Source: Atherinomorus stipes
Taxonomy: Eukaryota > Chordata > Actinopteri > Atheriniformes > Atherinidae
Direction of reading: 5' to 3'
NCBI GenBank assembly: GCA_023101725.1
Contig: JALJCO010010529.1
Location: 186,001 to 250,000, forward strand
Length of the DNA: 64,000 bases
The notes under the pieces were generated by a model. That model saw nothing but the letters and a program-made list of their open reading frames with translations. It did not search any database and had not been told where the DNA came from. The translations under genes and the position numbers were made by a program. Numbering within the stretch: the first letter of the stretch is position 1; each line of letters opens with the position of its first letter. Positions 35,001 to 50,000 of this stretch are shown piece by piece.

Positions 35001-38000
35001 AGACAAGATTACTCTGAAATACTGTTTCCTCTCAGAGGATGGTCAGCATTTCCTGCCACCTACCAAAGCAGCCCTGGATCACCACAACATCATCATAACT
35101 ACCACAACGATGGCAAGACATTTCAGTGAGCTGAAGCTTGCAGAGGGATATTTCACCCACATTCTCATCGACGAAGCCTCTCAGATGCTGGAATGCGAAG
35201 CTTTGATGGCTCTTGGTCTTGCTGGGCCGAACACACGAGTGGTCTTAGCTGGGGACCACATGCAGATGGGGCCCCAGCTTTTCTCGGTGGAAGATGACCG
35301 CGCCTCAGATCACACGATCCTGACTCGCTTGTTCCACTACTACCAAGGCCAAAAGTGTGATGCTGCTCAGAGCAGCCGCATCATCTTCAGTGATAATTAC
35401 CGCTCAACCAAGGAAATTGTGGAGTTTGTGTCCACTCATTTCTATGTTGGTAAAAACGATGTCATCAGAGCTGTTGGGAACATTCCAGCTCCTGCAGACG
35501 GCCATGCCCTGAAGTTCCGCCATGTCAGGGGGAACTGTCGCTTGGATACTATGTCCATGTCCTGGTATAACACACAAGAAGTTGCTGAAGTGGTCAAAGC
35601 AGTCAAAGATATCCTCTCACACTGGCCCCCGACCTGGGGGCCCATGGCCCAGTCCTCCATCTGCATTCTGTCAGAAGGTTTCCAGGTAAATGTCTTAAAC
35701 ACAAACATTGCTCAGAAAATGATACGCAGGCAGGATTCACACATCTTTCATTTTGATCAAAGCCCTGTTTCTTTTTTGTTGTTTTTTTAGATTATCCTTA
35801 CTTGTAAGTGGTTTTCCTAAAGCTACTAGACTGTTTAGCTCTTCATCCATGGAGCTCTCTTCATGTTGTGCGTGTGGAAATGTTCTTACTTCTGCTATTA
35901 AGCCTTTTAATTCTTTGTAAATCCCCTGTAAACCGTGGTCCAGCCCCTTACACAAAATTCTAGACTGCACGGGCAAATTACTCCAGGCAAATTTTTATCT
36001 TAGTAGATCTGGCCCATAGTGGTCATGGCTCTGTTCACACCCGCAAGGTTCAGTTCGATACAAATACACGTGTGTTGCACCCCTATTAATTACTTCTGTT
36101 TGTTTTGGTTTACAGGTTCGGCAGATCAGGTCAGCACTCCTTAGTCAACACCTGTCTGGCGTCAATGTTGAGACACTCGCAAATGTCCAAGGTAATTTCA
36201 GTCTAACCTCAGGAATTTTTCATTGTGCTAGATATGGAGAAAGGCCAGAGTCAAACTGGACCAAAGTCATTATCAGTTTGCCTAATGAAACCTCTGCTCT
36301 GTGTCATCAGGAAAACAGTTCAGGGCAGTCATTCTGACAGCTGTGCAGACACGCACCAGCCTCGAAGCATCCTACCTGCCTGGATTGCCACTATTCAATG
36401 ATGCCAGGGTGTTAAACACAGCCATGACCAGGGCTCAGTCTCAGGTGGTTGTTGTGGGAGATGCTGCTGCCCTCTGCTGCTTTGGGAAATGCTCACAAAT
36501 CTGGAAGAGTTTCATAGACCACTGCATCAGCAACAACAGTGTCGCACCACTGCATTACACCAAAGACTTCTTTGAAAAAGATGTCATGGAAACTTCTAGA
36601 TTTCAAAAGGTTGAACGCGTGGATGAAAGCAACAATCTCAGCGATGCGATTCTTCAGGAGCTGAAAGATGAATATGAACAGCTGAAGACAGAATACAGCT
36701 CAGATGAAGACAGTTTGGAAGATGAAGAGTCAAAACAGACGTCAAGGGAATCATGCAAAGGGAGCAATAAAGATCTCTTGGAGTTATGTGATAAATATCC
36801 AAAGATGTACAAGCGCGGAATGTTAGTCAGGGAGTTACATAACAAAGGTTATGTTGTGCCATTTCGTAGCCCCATCAGGCATGTCAGCATCCAGGGGACA
36901 GCAAATCTAGGGAAGGCTTTCACAGGAGACGAAGTGGTTGTACAAACCCCGAGGGAGGATCAGGCAGCAAGGGTGGTTAGCGTCATCAAGAGTGATGAAT
37001 CTGCACGTCAACTGGTTTGCTTTCTTGAAGGTGAGGATCACAGCAAGAGAGGAAAAGACCCCCGAAGCGAGTTAATCAAAAAAACGATGGTACCCTTCAA
37101 AAGAAGTGCGCCTAAAGTTTGCATACTGATCAAGAAAAACAGACGCAACTTCATTCCTATATGGGAGGAAACTGAAGGGGACTGGACCATCAAAGAATTT
37201 CAGCCTCTGAAAGTCATCAGGAACAATGTCTTTGTTGTGCAAGTGATTGGCTGGAAAGATACATGTTTCTATCCTCTGGGGAGGGTCACAGATATTCTCC
37301 CAAAAACTGGACCTGGGAATGATAGGTTTTGGCTGTTGAAAGAGGAATTTGGAGTTGCAGCCACCCCAGTTGAAACCACTGAAGGTCTGTCCATGGTAGA
37401 TCCAGGCGCTTCATACAGACGGGATGAAACAAAGGCTTTCACTTTCTCCGTCGATCCAGCAGAAGCAAGAGATCTGGATGATGCTGTCAGTATTAGGGAT
37501 GCTGGAGAGCATTATGAGCTGGGAATACATATTTCAGATGTGGCCAGTTTTGTGAAAGCAGGTAGTCCGTTAGATAAGAGAGCAGAACAACAAGGTTGTA
37601 CAAAGTATGGCAAAGGACAAAATCCTGGTCACATGTTCCCTCAAAGCTTGAGCACTGGATGCCTCAGTCTTCTGTCAGGTCAGGATTGTAGGGTGGTCTC
37701 GCTCATGTTCAAAGTAAAAAAGGAAACACATGAGATAGATGGCAAACCCAGGTTTCAGCTGTCCCTGATCAAGTCTGACAGGCAGCTATCGTATGAAGAG
37801 GCTGAGGAAATCATCTCCCAAAGATACACAGGGAGGTGCGGGTTTGATACACTGGAGGACTGCGTCGCTGTGGCCTACTGCTTTACAAGAGTCAGCAGGA
37901 GGAGTAGACTTCCAGACTGGGCCTATTGTCCGACGGATGGTGACAGATTGCCTGGGAAGCGCAAAGCCCATCTGATGATTGAAGAATTGAATGTGTTGTT

Positions 38001-41000
38001 TAACGCGCATACTGCAGAGACTTTGCTTGATTCCCAGAGAACCAGATCCTACACCCCACTCCGCTGTCAGAGGAAACCAGATCCTGACAGCATAGAAAAT
38101 TTCAAAGAGGAATATGGAGCGTTAATCCCATTGTCTTTTCACGTGCGGCCCAAAGTTAAGCTTGATGAACAACCCCAAGGATGCGAAAGTTTCCGCATAC
38201 TCACTGAAGTGTGGCAGGATATCCAGTCAGCTGTCAGCATTGATGATACAGACAAAATGGTGGACTTAGTGGCTGCAGATGACATCCATCCTCTGCTCCA
38301 GCCGGTCATCAATCAGTTCAAACGATGCTGCAGTAAAGCTTACACCGTGTGCTTAAACTCTTCGCCTGAAGCAGACATTGGCCATTATTCTCTGAGTTTA
38401 ACAGCTTATACACAGGCCTCATCTCCCATAAGGCGCTACATGGACATCATCTTGCAAAGACTCCTGTACTCAGTCATATGTGACAAACCTGTCCAGCACA
38501 CTACAACAGAGATCACAGATCTGTGTAGACAGTTTGAGCTCAAGATCAAGAAAGCCAAAGATTATGAACAAAAGACTGAGCAGTTCTCGTATGCAGTGAG
38601 CACAAAAATGCAAAGTGCCCCAAAGTTAGCATTTGTTGTACGTGTAGATCTGGAAGCAGGCAGTTTGGCCATTTCCTTTCCCTTCAACAGGAACGTCTTT
38701 CCTGTGACTCTGTCGGTCATGTGCAGAGATTTACAACTGGAGGACCAACCGATTTCTGATGAAGCCACTCACAGCATCACTCTCAGATGGAAGAGACGGA
38801 TCTATGCGGCTGACTCTATGCCAATTCAGGAGCTGGAAATGAGGCCTGCCTGTGGTCCATGTGTTGAGCTTCCAGTGACAGTGTGGAAAAGTGTCAGTGA
38901 AGCAATTGAAAAGGGAAACTTTGATGATGCAAAGTCTCTCTTAAATGGTGCTACTGCCAGGAATCAGATTATTCTGCCCCCATGCTCTGCACCTCCTCCA
39001 CCCCAGAGTAACACATGTTCCTCTAAGGTTCAACAAGCTGCAGGCGAAGAAATAGAGCACTGGGTCGATATTCTCCTCCAGCTGCAACCAGGTGACACTC
39101 TTCGGGTCCAAATGACGTCAGTGGAGGAGAGAAGCTCCAGCATGCCCTGTGTTCAGTTGGTGCACCTAACACCAAAGTTTGAGATTTGTGTAGACCACGT
39201 CCACAGCCCCATCCGATCCTTCTCCAGATTTGTTTATGATCCATCGAGGATCAAATATACTGACACTAAGCATTATGTGCAGATCTGGAAGCCGATGTGT
39301 GAGATGGAGTCTGCATCCACTGCAGTGGATGAGAGTGACAGCATCATCATCGAGAACTTGGTGGTGAAACTCAGTCAGAAGCAGACAGGCGAGCTAACAG
39401 GAAGCTTTTTCTTAACAAAGGACTGGATCAAGGAGTGGGCCATCGAATGCAACCTTGCAAAATGTTTTCTCTGCATTCGCAAAAGAGGTCTGAAATTGGC
39501 GTCAGCCCTGGAATACTCTGCACTGGTGGACCCCAAAGAGTACACTTGGGTGGCTCATGGTGTCACTCAGACAGTGGATGAGAAGAAAAATGTTGGGAGC
39601 ACAGTGGAGTTCTACGTCAATCATCTGCCAATGGAAAACATTCCTGATTGTGTTTTTGAGAAAGACACCCGTTTCACAGTTGAAATAATCCCGAAGCTCC
39701 TGCCTGACATGTAAGTTTAGCCCCGTTTCCACCAGGGGGTCTGGCTTGGGACAGGAAGGTTTGGCCCGGTAAACCATGATCTCTGTGGTGTTTTCACATC
39801 TGGGGTGTCAGCCATGGATATCAGCTAAAAGCAAAGTGAAAAAGCCAAGTTTTGATCGGAATATTATCAACCCCAGACAGCCAGGATCTGATGTAGCGCC
39901 ATGTTTTGATTTCATGTGGTGGAAACAGAAGTTGTCCTGCATTCACCAGAAGATAAACCAGTTTTCTTTTTCTTCTTCTTCTTTTTGTATACTGTAGTAA
40001 TCCCCAGGGGAATTTCAGGGTCTCATTTTAACATGTCTGGGAGCAGTGGACTGCTATTTAAAGCAGCCTGGTTGGTGGGGGTTAAGGACCCTGCCGTGTT
40101 GGTGACTCTTGCCCAGGTCCTCCGCACTAAAGCAGAAACATTACCACTATCCACACCCCAAATGGGTGGTCACTACACATTTCCACTTGTAAAGAAGTCA
40201 CATAGAGGGAAAAAATATCATTTTATCATCCCACCACAGCCATGTGAATTGGATCACAATGTTTCTGAAGATTCCTAGCTCCAGTACTGACCCGTACCGT
40301 ACCAACCTGGACCCGCTGGTGGAAACTAGGCCTTTGATGTTCACCCAGTTTCATTGAGCTGCTTTGAAATGCTTTTTTTTCACATTAACATTTTGTTTGC
40401 TTTTGCAACAGCCGAAAAGAAAGTGCCGTCATCAACCTGGGAATAGCATGTGACCTCGTTCAGAGAATTTTACTTGGACATCATATTCCGAAAAAAGGTA
40501 GGCATGATGTTCAGCCAACACCAACTTTTCTAATTATTCAGACCTATTTGAGGTCGATAATCCCCAGACATGGTGGTGTTTCATGTGTTAAAGCTTCATC
40601 TGATAAAAGAAAAGATCCCAGCTTTAAAAAGCAGCGTTGTGTTCTGCTTCTCTGTAGTTCAACAGTGGAGTGTTGTCAAACATCAGATCAGAAACAAGAA
40701 GCCGCCAGGGAGGCTGCCAGAGCTCAACGACAGCCAGAGCCATGCTGTGGCAACCGCTCTGAATAGTACCTTCACATTAATACAGGGACCACCTGGTAAG
40801 AGCCAACACACGTTTCACCTCAGTGTTTCTCATTTACCTGTGAGGTGTAAAATTTTCCGGTTCTATTTGCCTGACAGGAACTGGGAAGACAGTTGTGGGG
40901 GTGTACATCGTGTACTGGTTTGCTGAGATGAATTCCAGAAATCCAAGGAAATTTGATGACCCGAAAGACAAAGATAAGGACAAAAAGGAAGTTATTCTGT

Positions 41001-44000
41001 ACTGTGGTCCTTCCAACAAGTCTGTTGATGTTGTGGCAGGTAAGTTGCTCTGTGTTGATGTTTCAGTTGCAAGTTTTCCATGTATTGAATCAACATTGAC
41101 TGTTGTGATACAGAGTACCTGATGCGGTTGAAGGAGAGTCTACGGATCCTCAGGGTCTACGGCCAGCAAGTAGAGATGCTGGATTATCCCTATCCAGACG
41201 GCATGCTACAGTTTTCCCCAAGAACCTTCCGTCAAGATCGTTCCAAGCCAGAGCTCAGGTACTCTGTTAGTATACAGTAGTCTGCCTCCAAGAAGCCGTC
41301 AATGGCCCCGCTTTTTTCATTTGGCGGTACCACATACACAATGAATGGGTTTGCCGCCGTCGGCCTGTGCTTGTCGCTTTCTATCTGAAAGGGCCTTTAC
41401 ATTGTATGAGGTCATCCATGGTGGTGATATTTGACACCATGGATGGTGAGATGTTTATATGTTGCAACTCACTTATCCCTTGTTACGGTCCTCGGCCTAG
41501 TGGCCTGGGTGCCTTATGCTAGGGTTGTCATGATACTAGAATTTCATTCTCGATAAATATATTAAAGATGGTGGTCAATACTCAATACTATTATCGATAC
41601 TGAAGGGGGAAAAAATCCCCCCCCCTAAAAAAAACCCCCAACCAAAGAAAAACCAATCCAAACAACACAACAACAATGTATGAGTGTATGTAACAGAAGA
41701 CTGTAAAAATACATTATTTTTAAGATGCAGTTTGTGCAGAGATCCAGTCTTCAGTCTCCAACATCTTCTCCAGCTGCTCTCTGTGATTCAGAAGAGACGA
41801 ATTAAAAACTTCAACCACCAGTTAGTGTTCCTATTAATGTGTCCTTTTCTTCACAATACTTGAGACCAAATCAAGAAAACAATAGAATAGACAAACTAGT
41901 AAGGGTGACTCTGAGATGCTGCTGCGTGGGCACGAGGCTCGCGCTTCTACGGGGGGGTGGGGTGTGCGGTAGCCGCAGCAGCTCATTGGGAAAAGTATAC
42001 GATACGCGTTTTCATGTCAGTCTGCATTGGTCACCAGTAACACTGGATTGCTAGTCACTTGTTGAAACAAATAAGTTAACACAGAGATCTAAGTCGCTAA
42101 GTTAGCCACACTGTGAACAATGGGTCCTCCAGGTAGATGCTGTAGGGGAGGGGCTGCCCGCAGCAGTGCCTGTTTAAAAGGGCAGAGGCGGCTGATGCTT
42201 TCCAAGACTCAGCAGACGCCAAAGTGGCATTTAAGTATCATACCCGTGTTGATTAATATCTAACTAGATACTTATTTTTAGAATCGATTAGTATCTGAGA
42301 ATCAATTTTTTGACAACACTACCTTATGCTGATTCGAATGTGTGAGCCCTTACAGGTGATTGGCCAGCCCTGGTTCTGCTGAAATCACTTCTGGATGTGC
42401 CAGCACACCCCTAGGATTGGTCCCCTGCTCTTCTGCCACCTCCTCCTGGGCTCAGCCTTAAAAGCTGCCATCACCCTTCATTCAGGGCAGCTGTGCTTTG
42501 GTGGTTTCTGTGTGCCACAGCATCCATGCACAAAACGTAACATCCATGCACAAAAACCAGGAAAAGTGATCAAACCACCACATGACACTGGCCAAGTAAT
42601 CTTTTGCTTGCATATTATTTACTTTAAATGCTTGTACAGCAACTATCTCATGATGTTGTAATGGTCACATGGTGGGGTGTGCTGAGAATCCAACTAGATG
42701 CTCCTTTCTGAAGAGCTTCTGGTGGAATTGGGTGCCAGGCGGAGAGCTCGGAGCTGCGATATTTCTGCGACGCTTCTGCAATGTTCCCTGGTGGAAGCAG
42801 GGCTTACTGTAAAATGAACAGATTGTAGTTGAAGTCTGAAAAAAAAGTTACTATTCCTTCAGAAAGGTGTCCTGATTCATCTCCAGATGTTGGTGTTTTA
42901 CATGATTCCAGGAGCATCACGCTGCACCACCGCATGCGGGAGGAGCCAAACCCTTGTGCGGGTAAAATAAAGAAGTTTGATGAAAGAATTAGAGATGAAG
43001 AAAAGTTTACTGATGAAGATGTGCAAGAGTAAGTTACGGTTGCTAACTATTAGGGCTGCCATGATTAGTCGACTAATCGACTAATCGTCAACTATGAAAA
43101 TAGTTGAAAACTAATTTCATAATCAACGTTTATTGTTTCTAAGCTTTGTTTTTCCTCTCAACATTGCCGCTGTACCTTCCACTGCCTTGTCTGCCGTTCT
43201 GTCTGGTCAGCTTTTCTTGAATTGTATTTTGACATAAACTGACACACACACCAACAATCATACGTTTTTCCATTAGATTCAATGAGATAGTGTCCAAACT
43301 TTTGACTGGTTCTGTAAATAAGCTACAATGTTCGTATGATCCGATTAGTTGACTAATCAGCAAAATCATTGGTGACTATTCAGTGATCAAAATAATCTTT
43401 TCTGGCAGCCCTACTAACTAAGCTGGAAATCTGTGTCCGTAGTTGTGTACTGTAACAGAAGTAACCAGCTCAACATGTCATCTTTTCTCTTCACACGTAG
43501 ATACAAACTTCTGCTCAGAGAAGCTCGAGCATATGAGCTTAAACAGCACGACATCATCCTGTGCACATGCACCCAGTCTTCCACCCCCAGCCTGATCCTC
43601 GCCGTCAGTGCACGGCAGATCCTCATTGATGAATGTGCCATGGCCACCGAACCGCAAGCTCTGATCCCATTGGTTTGCAACAAACCTGAACAGGTGCTTC
43701 ACTCTGCTTGCTTCAACATGCATTTAACTGTTTTTGTTTGTGCTTTTCATTATCTGTAAATTTCTCAAACTGTGGAAAAACTGGAAAACTTAACCCCTCC
43801 TACATACTGTTGAAATTGATCAAAGGTGAAAACATTCAGCTCATTCGCAACATGGCTGCTTGGGTAAGTCTAACTTTGATAGCTCTTATGTTAGGCTTCT
43901 TTTTTTATTTCACATGAAAGCATTGAGATTAGAGAAGTCCAGTATTATCAGCCGATAATACTGGACTTACTTTTACTTTTTTAATGGCACAACAAAAACT

Positions 44001-47000
44001 CGTGACCACGCATCACTAAAGGTGTAAGAAAACATCTATACGCTGAAATATCACAATATTTTGTCTTGCGATATTGTAGCGATATCAAAAAGTGCAATAT
44101 CGATATTTTTACTAAGAAATCTTATTCCATTAGTCCAGTATGTAGAAAAGTCCCTGTTATCCAGGAAGAACTTAATTTCCCAGCATTCCTTTCAGTCATG
44201 TGACTACGGTGCAGCTGCTGCTGCTACAGACGGACTTGCTTTAAAGCTGCTGATAATATGTCTGGTTTTAAGTTGTTGGCTAAGTTACCAAGTTGTTAGA
44301 AACATTAGAATTACACACATGTTGGCTGGTTGCATAAATCGGTATTCGCTGATATCCTATATTGCAAATTGAAAGTTGGACAATATCTGTAAATAATAAT
44401 AATGATAATAACACATTTTATTTGAAAGTGTCTTCTCAAGCACCCAAGGACAGGCAGATGAAACATAAAAACAGGAAGCTAAAACAGTAAAAACACGCAT
44501 AAGAGGTACCACAGAAAAGAAAACTACAGAAATAAAAGATGGAAAACAACACTGGATTCTGCACCTCCTGTGTGACAGACCTGCGGGGGACAACAGCAAA
44601 AGAGCAATGGCAGAAAATGGTAGATCTAGTGTTTATTTTATTTTTACTAACTTATAAAGATTTTGCATTCAAATATAAGCAAAGCATGCTGCGCTGTTAA
44701 AGGAGTAATCACCTGGAAATTGCATTTTTCTAATTAAAACATGTTTATTGGTGTTGGAGCGAAATGTAAACTTGCCTAACCCCCCACCCCCCCAGTCCAT
44801 TTTTTTCATTTGGGCTCTTTCCTTACACCAGAACAGCCCACAAGAGCAAAATCCCAAAAGTTTGAGATTTTGATTGGCTCCTTCGATTTCGTAACTAACA
44901 GAGGCTATTAGCATAGGCCAGCCTCTCTGACACGCCTACAGACTTCTGTCGACACTGGACACGTGCTCAACCCCACAACAAAAGCAGAGTGTTGACATGT
45001 GGAAGGGACGGGACTTGTAGGATTTCCAATTTGCATTTTTTCGGCTTTTAAATCATTACTTTTCCTATTCAAATACACAAAGTGCCTCTTTTCCCATAAT
45101 GATATAAAATATTTTAAATAAAAATCAGGGATGTCCCGATTCAGATCCCAGCATCGATACTCGCTCCCATAGGCCTACTGGTCTATTATGCTGTAGGCTA
45201 CTCCTTACTGACAGCACCTGAGCTCCAGACGCGTGTAAGTCGCCATGCCGGCAGAATAATTGTTTTTCTGGTTTACTCCAGAAAAGCTGGAAGCTGGACT
45301 CCAGATGCAGCTGATTAATCAGACAATAACTGCGTCCCTCCAATAAAGCGAGGGATGGGTGCAGCTGATGTTACTTGATACTTTACCAGGTCGGGTTGCA
45401 GGCTAAACATCAACGGGTGGAGTTCGGAAGTCATCCTAATGGGTGGGTGCGGGTTGGTGAAACTGGACTGTTGCAGGACTCTGCAAAGGGAGACCGGGGC
45501 TTCTCCCCACCCCCGTTAATGTAGGTCACCAGGGACTCCCACCAGGAGGGGAGAGCTGCTGCTGCTCCCACAGTTCATTCTCATGTTGTTTTATGCTCCT
45601 GTTCTTATTTATCTCTTAACTCCGTTTCATATTCCACTTCCCCTCTCTTGCCTGATGTGCTGGAAATGCGCAGCGGGGCACATGCGGGACGGACAGTTAC
45701 GTCGTCACATTGTTTTTTTTTTAATCCATTCACGGAGCCTCTATTCGTCTGCGGGGCCGAACGGAACGTGGGTAGTGTGTCTATTGGGTTAACCAGTCCT
45801 GGAACCAAACCACACACCCCGCTACAAATCTATTTTATTTTGCAAAAATATTGATGAACAGAATATCAAACGCATCAGTGCGTCCACCTCCAACCACCTC
45901 AGCTTGAGGTGTGTTTGCCGTCTGCTCTCCTCCACATCCGCAGCATCAGGCTGACAGCCTCTAAAGCACAGGTGTTTGGACTTTTCCCCGTTAATCACTC
46001 GTATCTTACACTGAATAGTGATGTCTCTCAAATGGGAACATTCTCATTTATTTCTTATAAAAGAACATGTTTTATTACTTCCTCACCTGCTACGACACTG
46101 AACTGGGAGGATAATATGATGAAATGACCTGATGTTACAACTAGCAATATATTTTTGTATGTTGTTGAGTCCTACGGTGATAAACAGGAACGTCACAGAC
46201 TTACATAGTGACGCAGTCGGCTGTGTGTTATAGCGACACACACACGGCAGTTTAGTGTCCACAAAGACAAATGTTCAGCACCGTGTCTGGATGATTCCTG
46301 TCAGAAGGCTTGACTGCTGGTTACAGTGGATTTTATTATTTATTGAGTTAAGGTGAATGGAGAGTTTGAGACAGCGGCTGCACCCGGTGGTCGGTCACGT
46401 AGCTGCGTGGCTGCCGTCCTACGGTGAGTTCGCTCAGTTTACAAGCTTCATATTTAATTGTTTTCACAAGCTGCTGCAGCAACGTACGGCACAAAATGTC
46501 CAAGACGCGTTTTGGGTTTAACAATATCCAATTTTCAGTCATCGAGTTCGGGAGCTCTTCCTACGTGTGTTGTTGATCTGCTATGTCCTCAGTGTAAGAT
46601 ATCCTGTAACCATGGTAACCGGAAGGCCTTGGCAGAAACTAGCAGACATGGCGGCATGGTGTAGGCCGTGAAACTTGTCTATAAAAGTTAACGATAAGGT
46701 GGTGAGGTGCAAGTTGTACGGCAAGGACTATGCTTTTCTCACACCCACATCTTTTTCTAGGATGCAGGCTCACCTAGAAAAAAAAAAAAAAAAGACGTGC
46801 TTCATCCGCTGTCTCATCATCCTCATTCTCAGGATCACACCCTGGTTCAAACATGAACGGTTGAATCCCAAAAGCCGCAGCCCCGTCAGGTACAGAGTCG
46901 GGTCATGCATGCATGAACTGGGCCGGTCCTGATTCCAGCTCTGTCCGCCCTGCGGCCAATCAGCGCGCGCCTCGTTTACATTATTTAAATGAACATTCAT

Positions 47001-50000
47001 GTCAGTCAAAACTTTGTACTATCACAAAAGAAAGTGGTGGTATGAGCAAAGGGTCAGTTTGACTTTTTTTAAGGAATTATTTTAAGACATTGTAAGGAGA
47101 GTGGACAGATTAAAAGACCAGGTGATTACTCCTTTAATAGTACACAAACTATCTGGCCACCCTAAATCACTTTTGGGTGGCCAGCTTCTTGTTCAGGATG
47201 GCCATGGCCACCCCTTGGGGGCGCCATTGCTGGAGGGACTTATTTGGGAGGCTGAAGTGAAAATCGGATATCGATAAAAAAGCCAATCTTGAAGATCCTT
47301 TTTAAAATATTTGGACATGCCTGGATTTGGTGGAGGTTGTATTGCACTAAGGGTGTCTGTTTGGTAACCTGCTCAGTGACTAATATTTTAAAATAATTCA
47401 AAAGGTCAAAATGTTCAGCTCCCCTTTCAAATGTCAAATGTTTCAAATGTATTCACTTGTAAGACGACTCAAAAATGAAATAAAAATTCACAACAAGCAC
47501 TTACATGGATCTACCATTTGAATAACCAAGACAAACTGAAAAAACTTTATGTAGATAACATTTTTATTTAGAACTAAAACAATTTAAACTGAGTTGAATA
47601 AAGTCGAACTCTATTCACTTGATTCAAACTGGATTCAGGGGTAAAACTTCGGACTCTACCCATGAAAATAAACGTTAGACTTGTGCAGGTGAAATCCGTC
47701 TCAAACAGCACCTTTGGGCCTTTACTCGCGTGCAGTGGCGCGTTTGAATGCAACTCTCTCTCCTCCTGTCTGGAATTCGCTCTTTAGCTTTTTTTTGGTC
47801 TGGTCGGTTCGTTTCTGGGTGGAGATTTCTATTTATATCAGCAGCCAATGACAGAGCTAAGGACATGACACTGTGTCGGAATAAGCTCATGATTGGAGCA
47901 GACCCCAGTCAGAAAACGGCAGATGCACCGAAGAAAAGGTAAGAGCTTAAGATAGCGCACGTTGGAAAACCAGGGTTAACATACACACACTTACTCATGA
48001 ATTCACAACAGCCAGAGCTAGCTACAGGGTGAAGACTGCAGCAGCTTCTGGTGTGTTTAAGTGCCGTTGGAAAGCTGGGTCATCTGGATTTTCATTGGAT
48101 TTTCTTCAGGAAAATGGTGGTTAAGTTTAACACAGATGCAGTTGTTTACCGGGGTTGGAGAATCAGCTGCAGGAGGGTCCAGGCCCAGCACGCTGCACTA
48201 TAAACAAGGGCCCACCAGTCAAAGTAGAACTGAGAGTGCAGGTTATAGTTTTGCTAGGAAGACAGTCCAAGATAATGGTACAGCAGAATTTCTTAATAGG
48301 AAGACATGCGGGATATTCTTCCTCGCGAAGGAACAACCAACCGGACTGTCCCTGACTCCAAGCATAAGACACATGGGTAAAAATAAAAGGTTTAAAGTCA
48401 CATCATCCACTTTAACTTGCAGCTCCTGATCAGCTGCTCCTCATCAGCCTCCTCCACCTCCTGTATGACTGCTCCAACGGTCAGATATAAGGGAACCTAG
48501 ACGTACTGTTTGGGTTCATGTTTACAGTTCTGCTTCTGGTTTCCAGATCGTTCTGATTGGTGACCACAAACAGCTGCGACCCATTGTGAAGAATGAGCAC
48601 GTGAAAAAACTGGGGATGAGCAGGTCTCTTTTTGAGCGCTACTATGATGATCTTCATGGAAACAGGGCCGTGATGTTGGACACTCAGTACAGAATGGTAA
48701 TAATATGAAATACACACCATTCAACCACGTGATGTATGATATGCAGTTGTGTGAAAAAGTGATCTTCCCCTAAACCTAATAACTGGTTGTTCCACCTTAG
48801 CAGCAACAACTGCATCAAGCGTTTGTGATAACTGGCAGTGAGTCTTCTACAGCGCTGTGGAGGAATTTTGTTCCACTCATCTTTGCAGAATTGTTGTAAT
48901 TCAGCCACATTGGAGGCTTTTCCAGCATGAACCGCCTTTTTAAGGTCATGCCACAGCATCTCAATGGGATTCAGGTGGGGGCTTTGACTAGGCCACTCCA
49001 AAGTCTTCATGTTGTTGTTCTTAAGCCATTCAGAGGTGGACTTGCTGGTGTGTTCTGGATCATTGTTCTGCTGCAGAACCCAAGTGCGCTTCAGCTTGAG
49101 GTCACCAACAGATGGCCGGACGTTCTCCTTCAGGATTTTTTGGTAGAAGCAGAATTCATGGTTCCATTTACCACAGCAAGTCTTCCAGGTCCTGAAGCAG
49201 CAAAACAGCCCCAGACCATCACACTACCACCACCATGTTTTACTGTTGCTATGATGTTCCTTTTCTGAAATGCCGTGTTACTTTTACGCCAGATGTAATG
49301 GGACCTCCACCTTCCAGAAAGTTCCACTTTTGTCTCGTCAGTCCACAGAGTATTTTCCCAAAAGTCTTGGGGATCATCAAGATGCTTTCTGGCTAAACTG
49401 AGACGAGCCTTTATGTTCTTTTTGCTCAGCAGTGGTTTTGGTCTTGGAACTCTGCCATGCAGCCATTTTTGCCCCCCAGTCTCTTTCTGATGGGGGAGTC
49501 ATGAACTCTGACCTTCATTGAGGCAAGTGAGGCCTGCAGTTCTTGGATGTTGTTCTGGGGTCTTTTGTGACCTCTTGGAGGAGTCGTCGCTGTGCTCTTG
49601 GGGTCATTTTGGTCGGCCGGCCCCTCCTGGGAAGGTTCACCACTGTTCCATGTTTTCACCATTTGTGGATAATGGTTCTCACTGTGGTTCTCTGGAGTCC
49701 CAAAGCTTTAGAAATGGCTTTGGAACCTTTTCCAGACTGATAGATCTCAATGACTTTGTTTCTCATTTGTTCCTGAATTTCTTTGGATGGCAGCATGATG
49801 TCTAGCTTTGGAGGATCTTTTTGGTCTATTAAACTTCATCAGGCAGATCCTATTTAAGTGATTTCTTGATGGAGAACAGGTGTGGCAGTAATCAGGCCTG
49901 GATGTGGATAGAGAAACTGAACTTGGCTTTCCAAAGATGATAAACCACAGTTAATTTATGTTTTAACAGGGGGGCAATCACTTTGTCACACAGGACCATG

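Larger units (their letters stand above)
44701..47133. mobile_element. 2.4-kb TTAA-flanked transposon, helz2 intron 14
   Basis: Ends AGGAGTAATCACCTGG and its exact inverted copy CCAGGTGATTACTCCT; TTAA lies outside both (44697-44700 and 47134-47137). The interior is composite: a fragment beginning GGGATGTCCCGATTC at 45127, a repeat shared with 63.3-63.8 kb at 46345-46660, and a broken BED-finger piece. No intact transposase. Confidence 0.75.

Noticed and set aside
48061..48429. 122-codon ORF in helz2 intron 14 as a gene
   Set aside because: No motif, flanked by repeats, and exons 14 and 15 join in phase without it.
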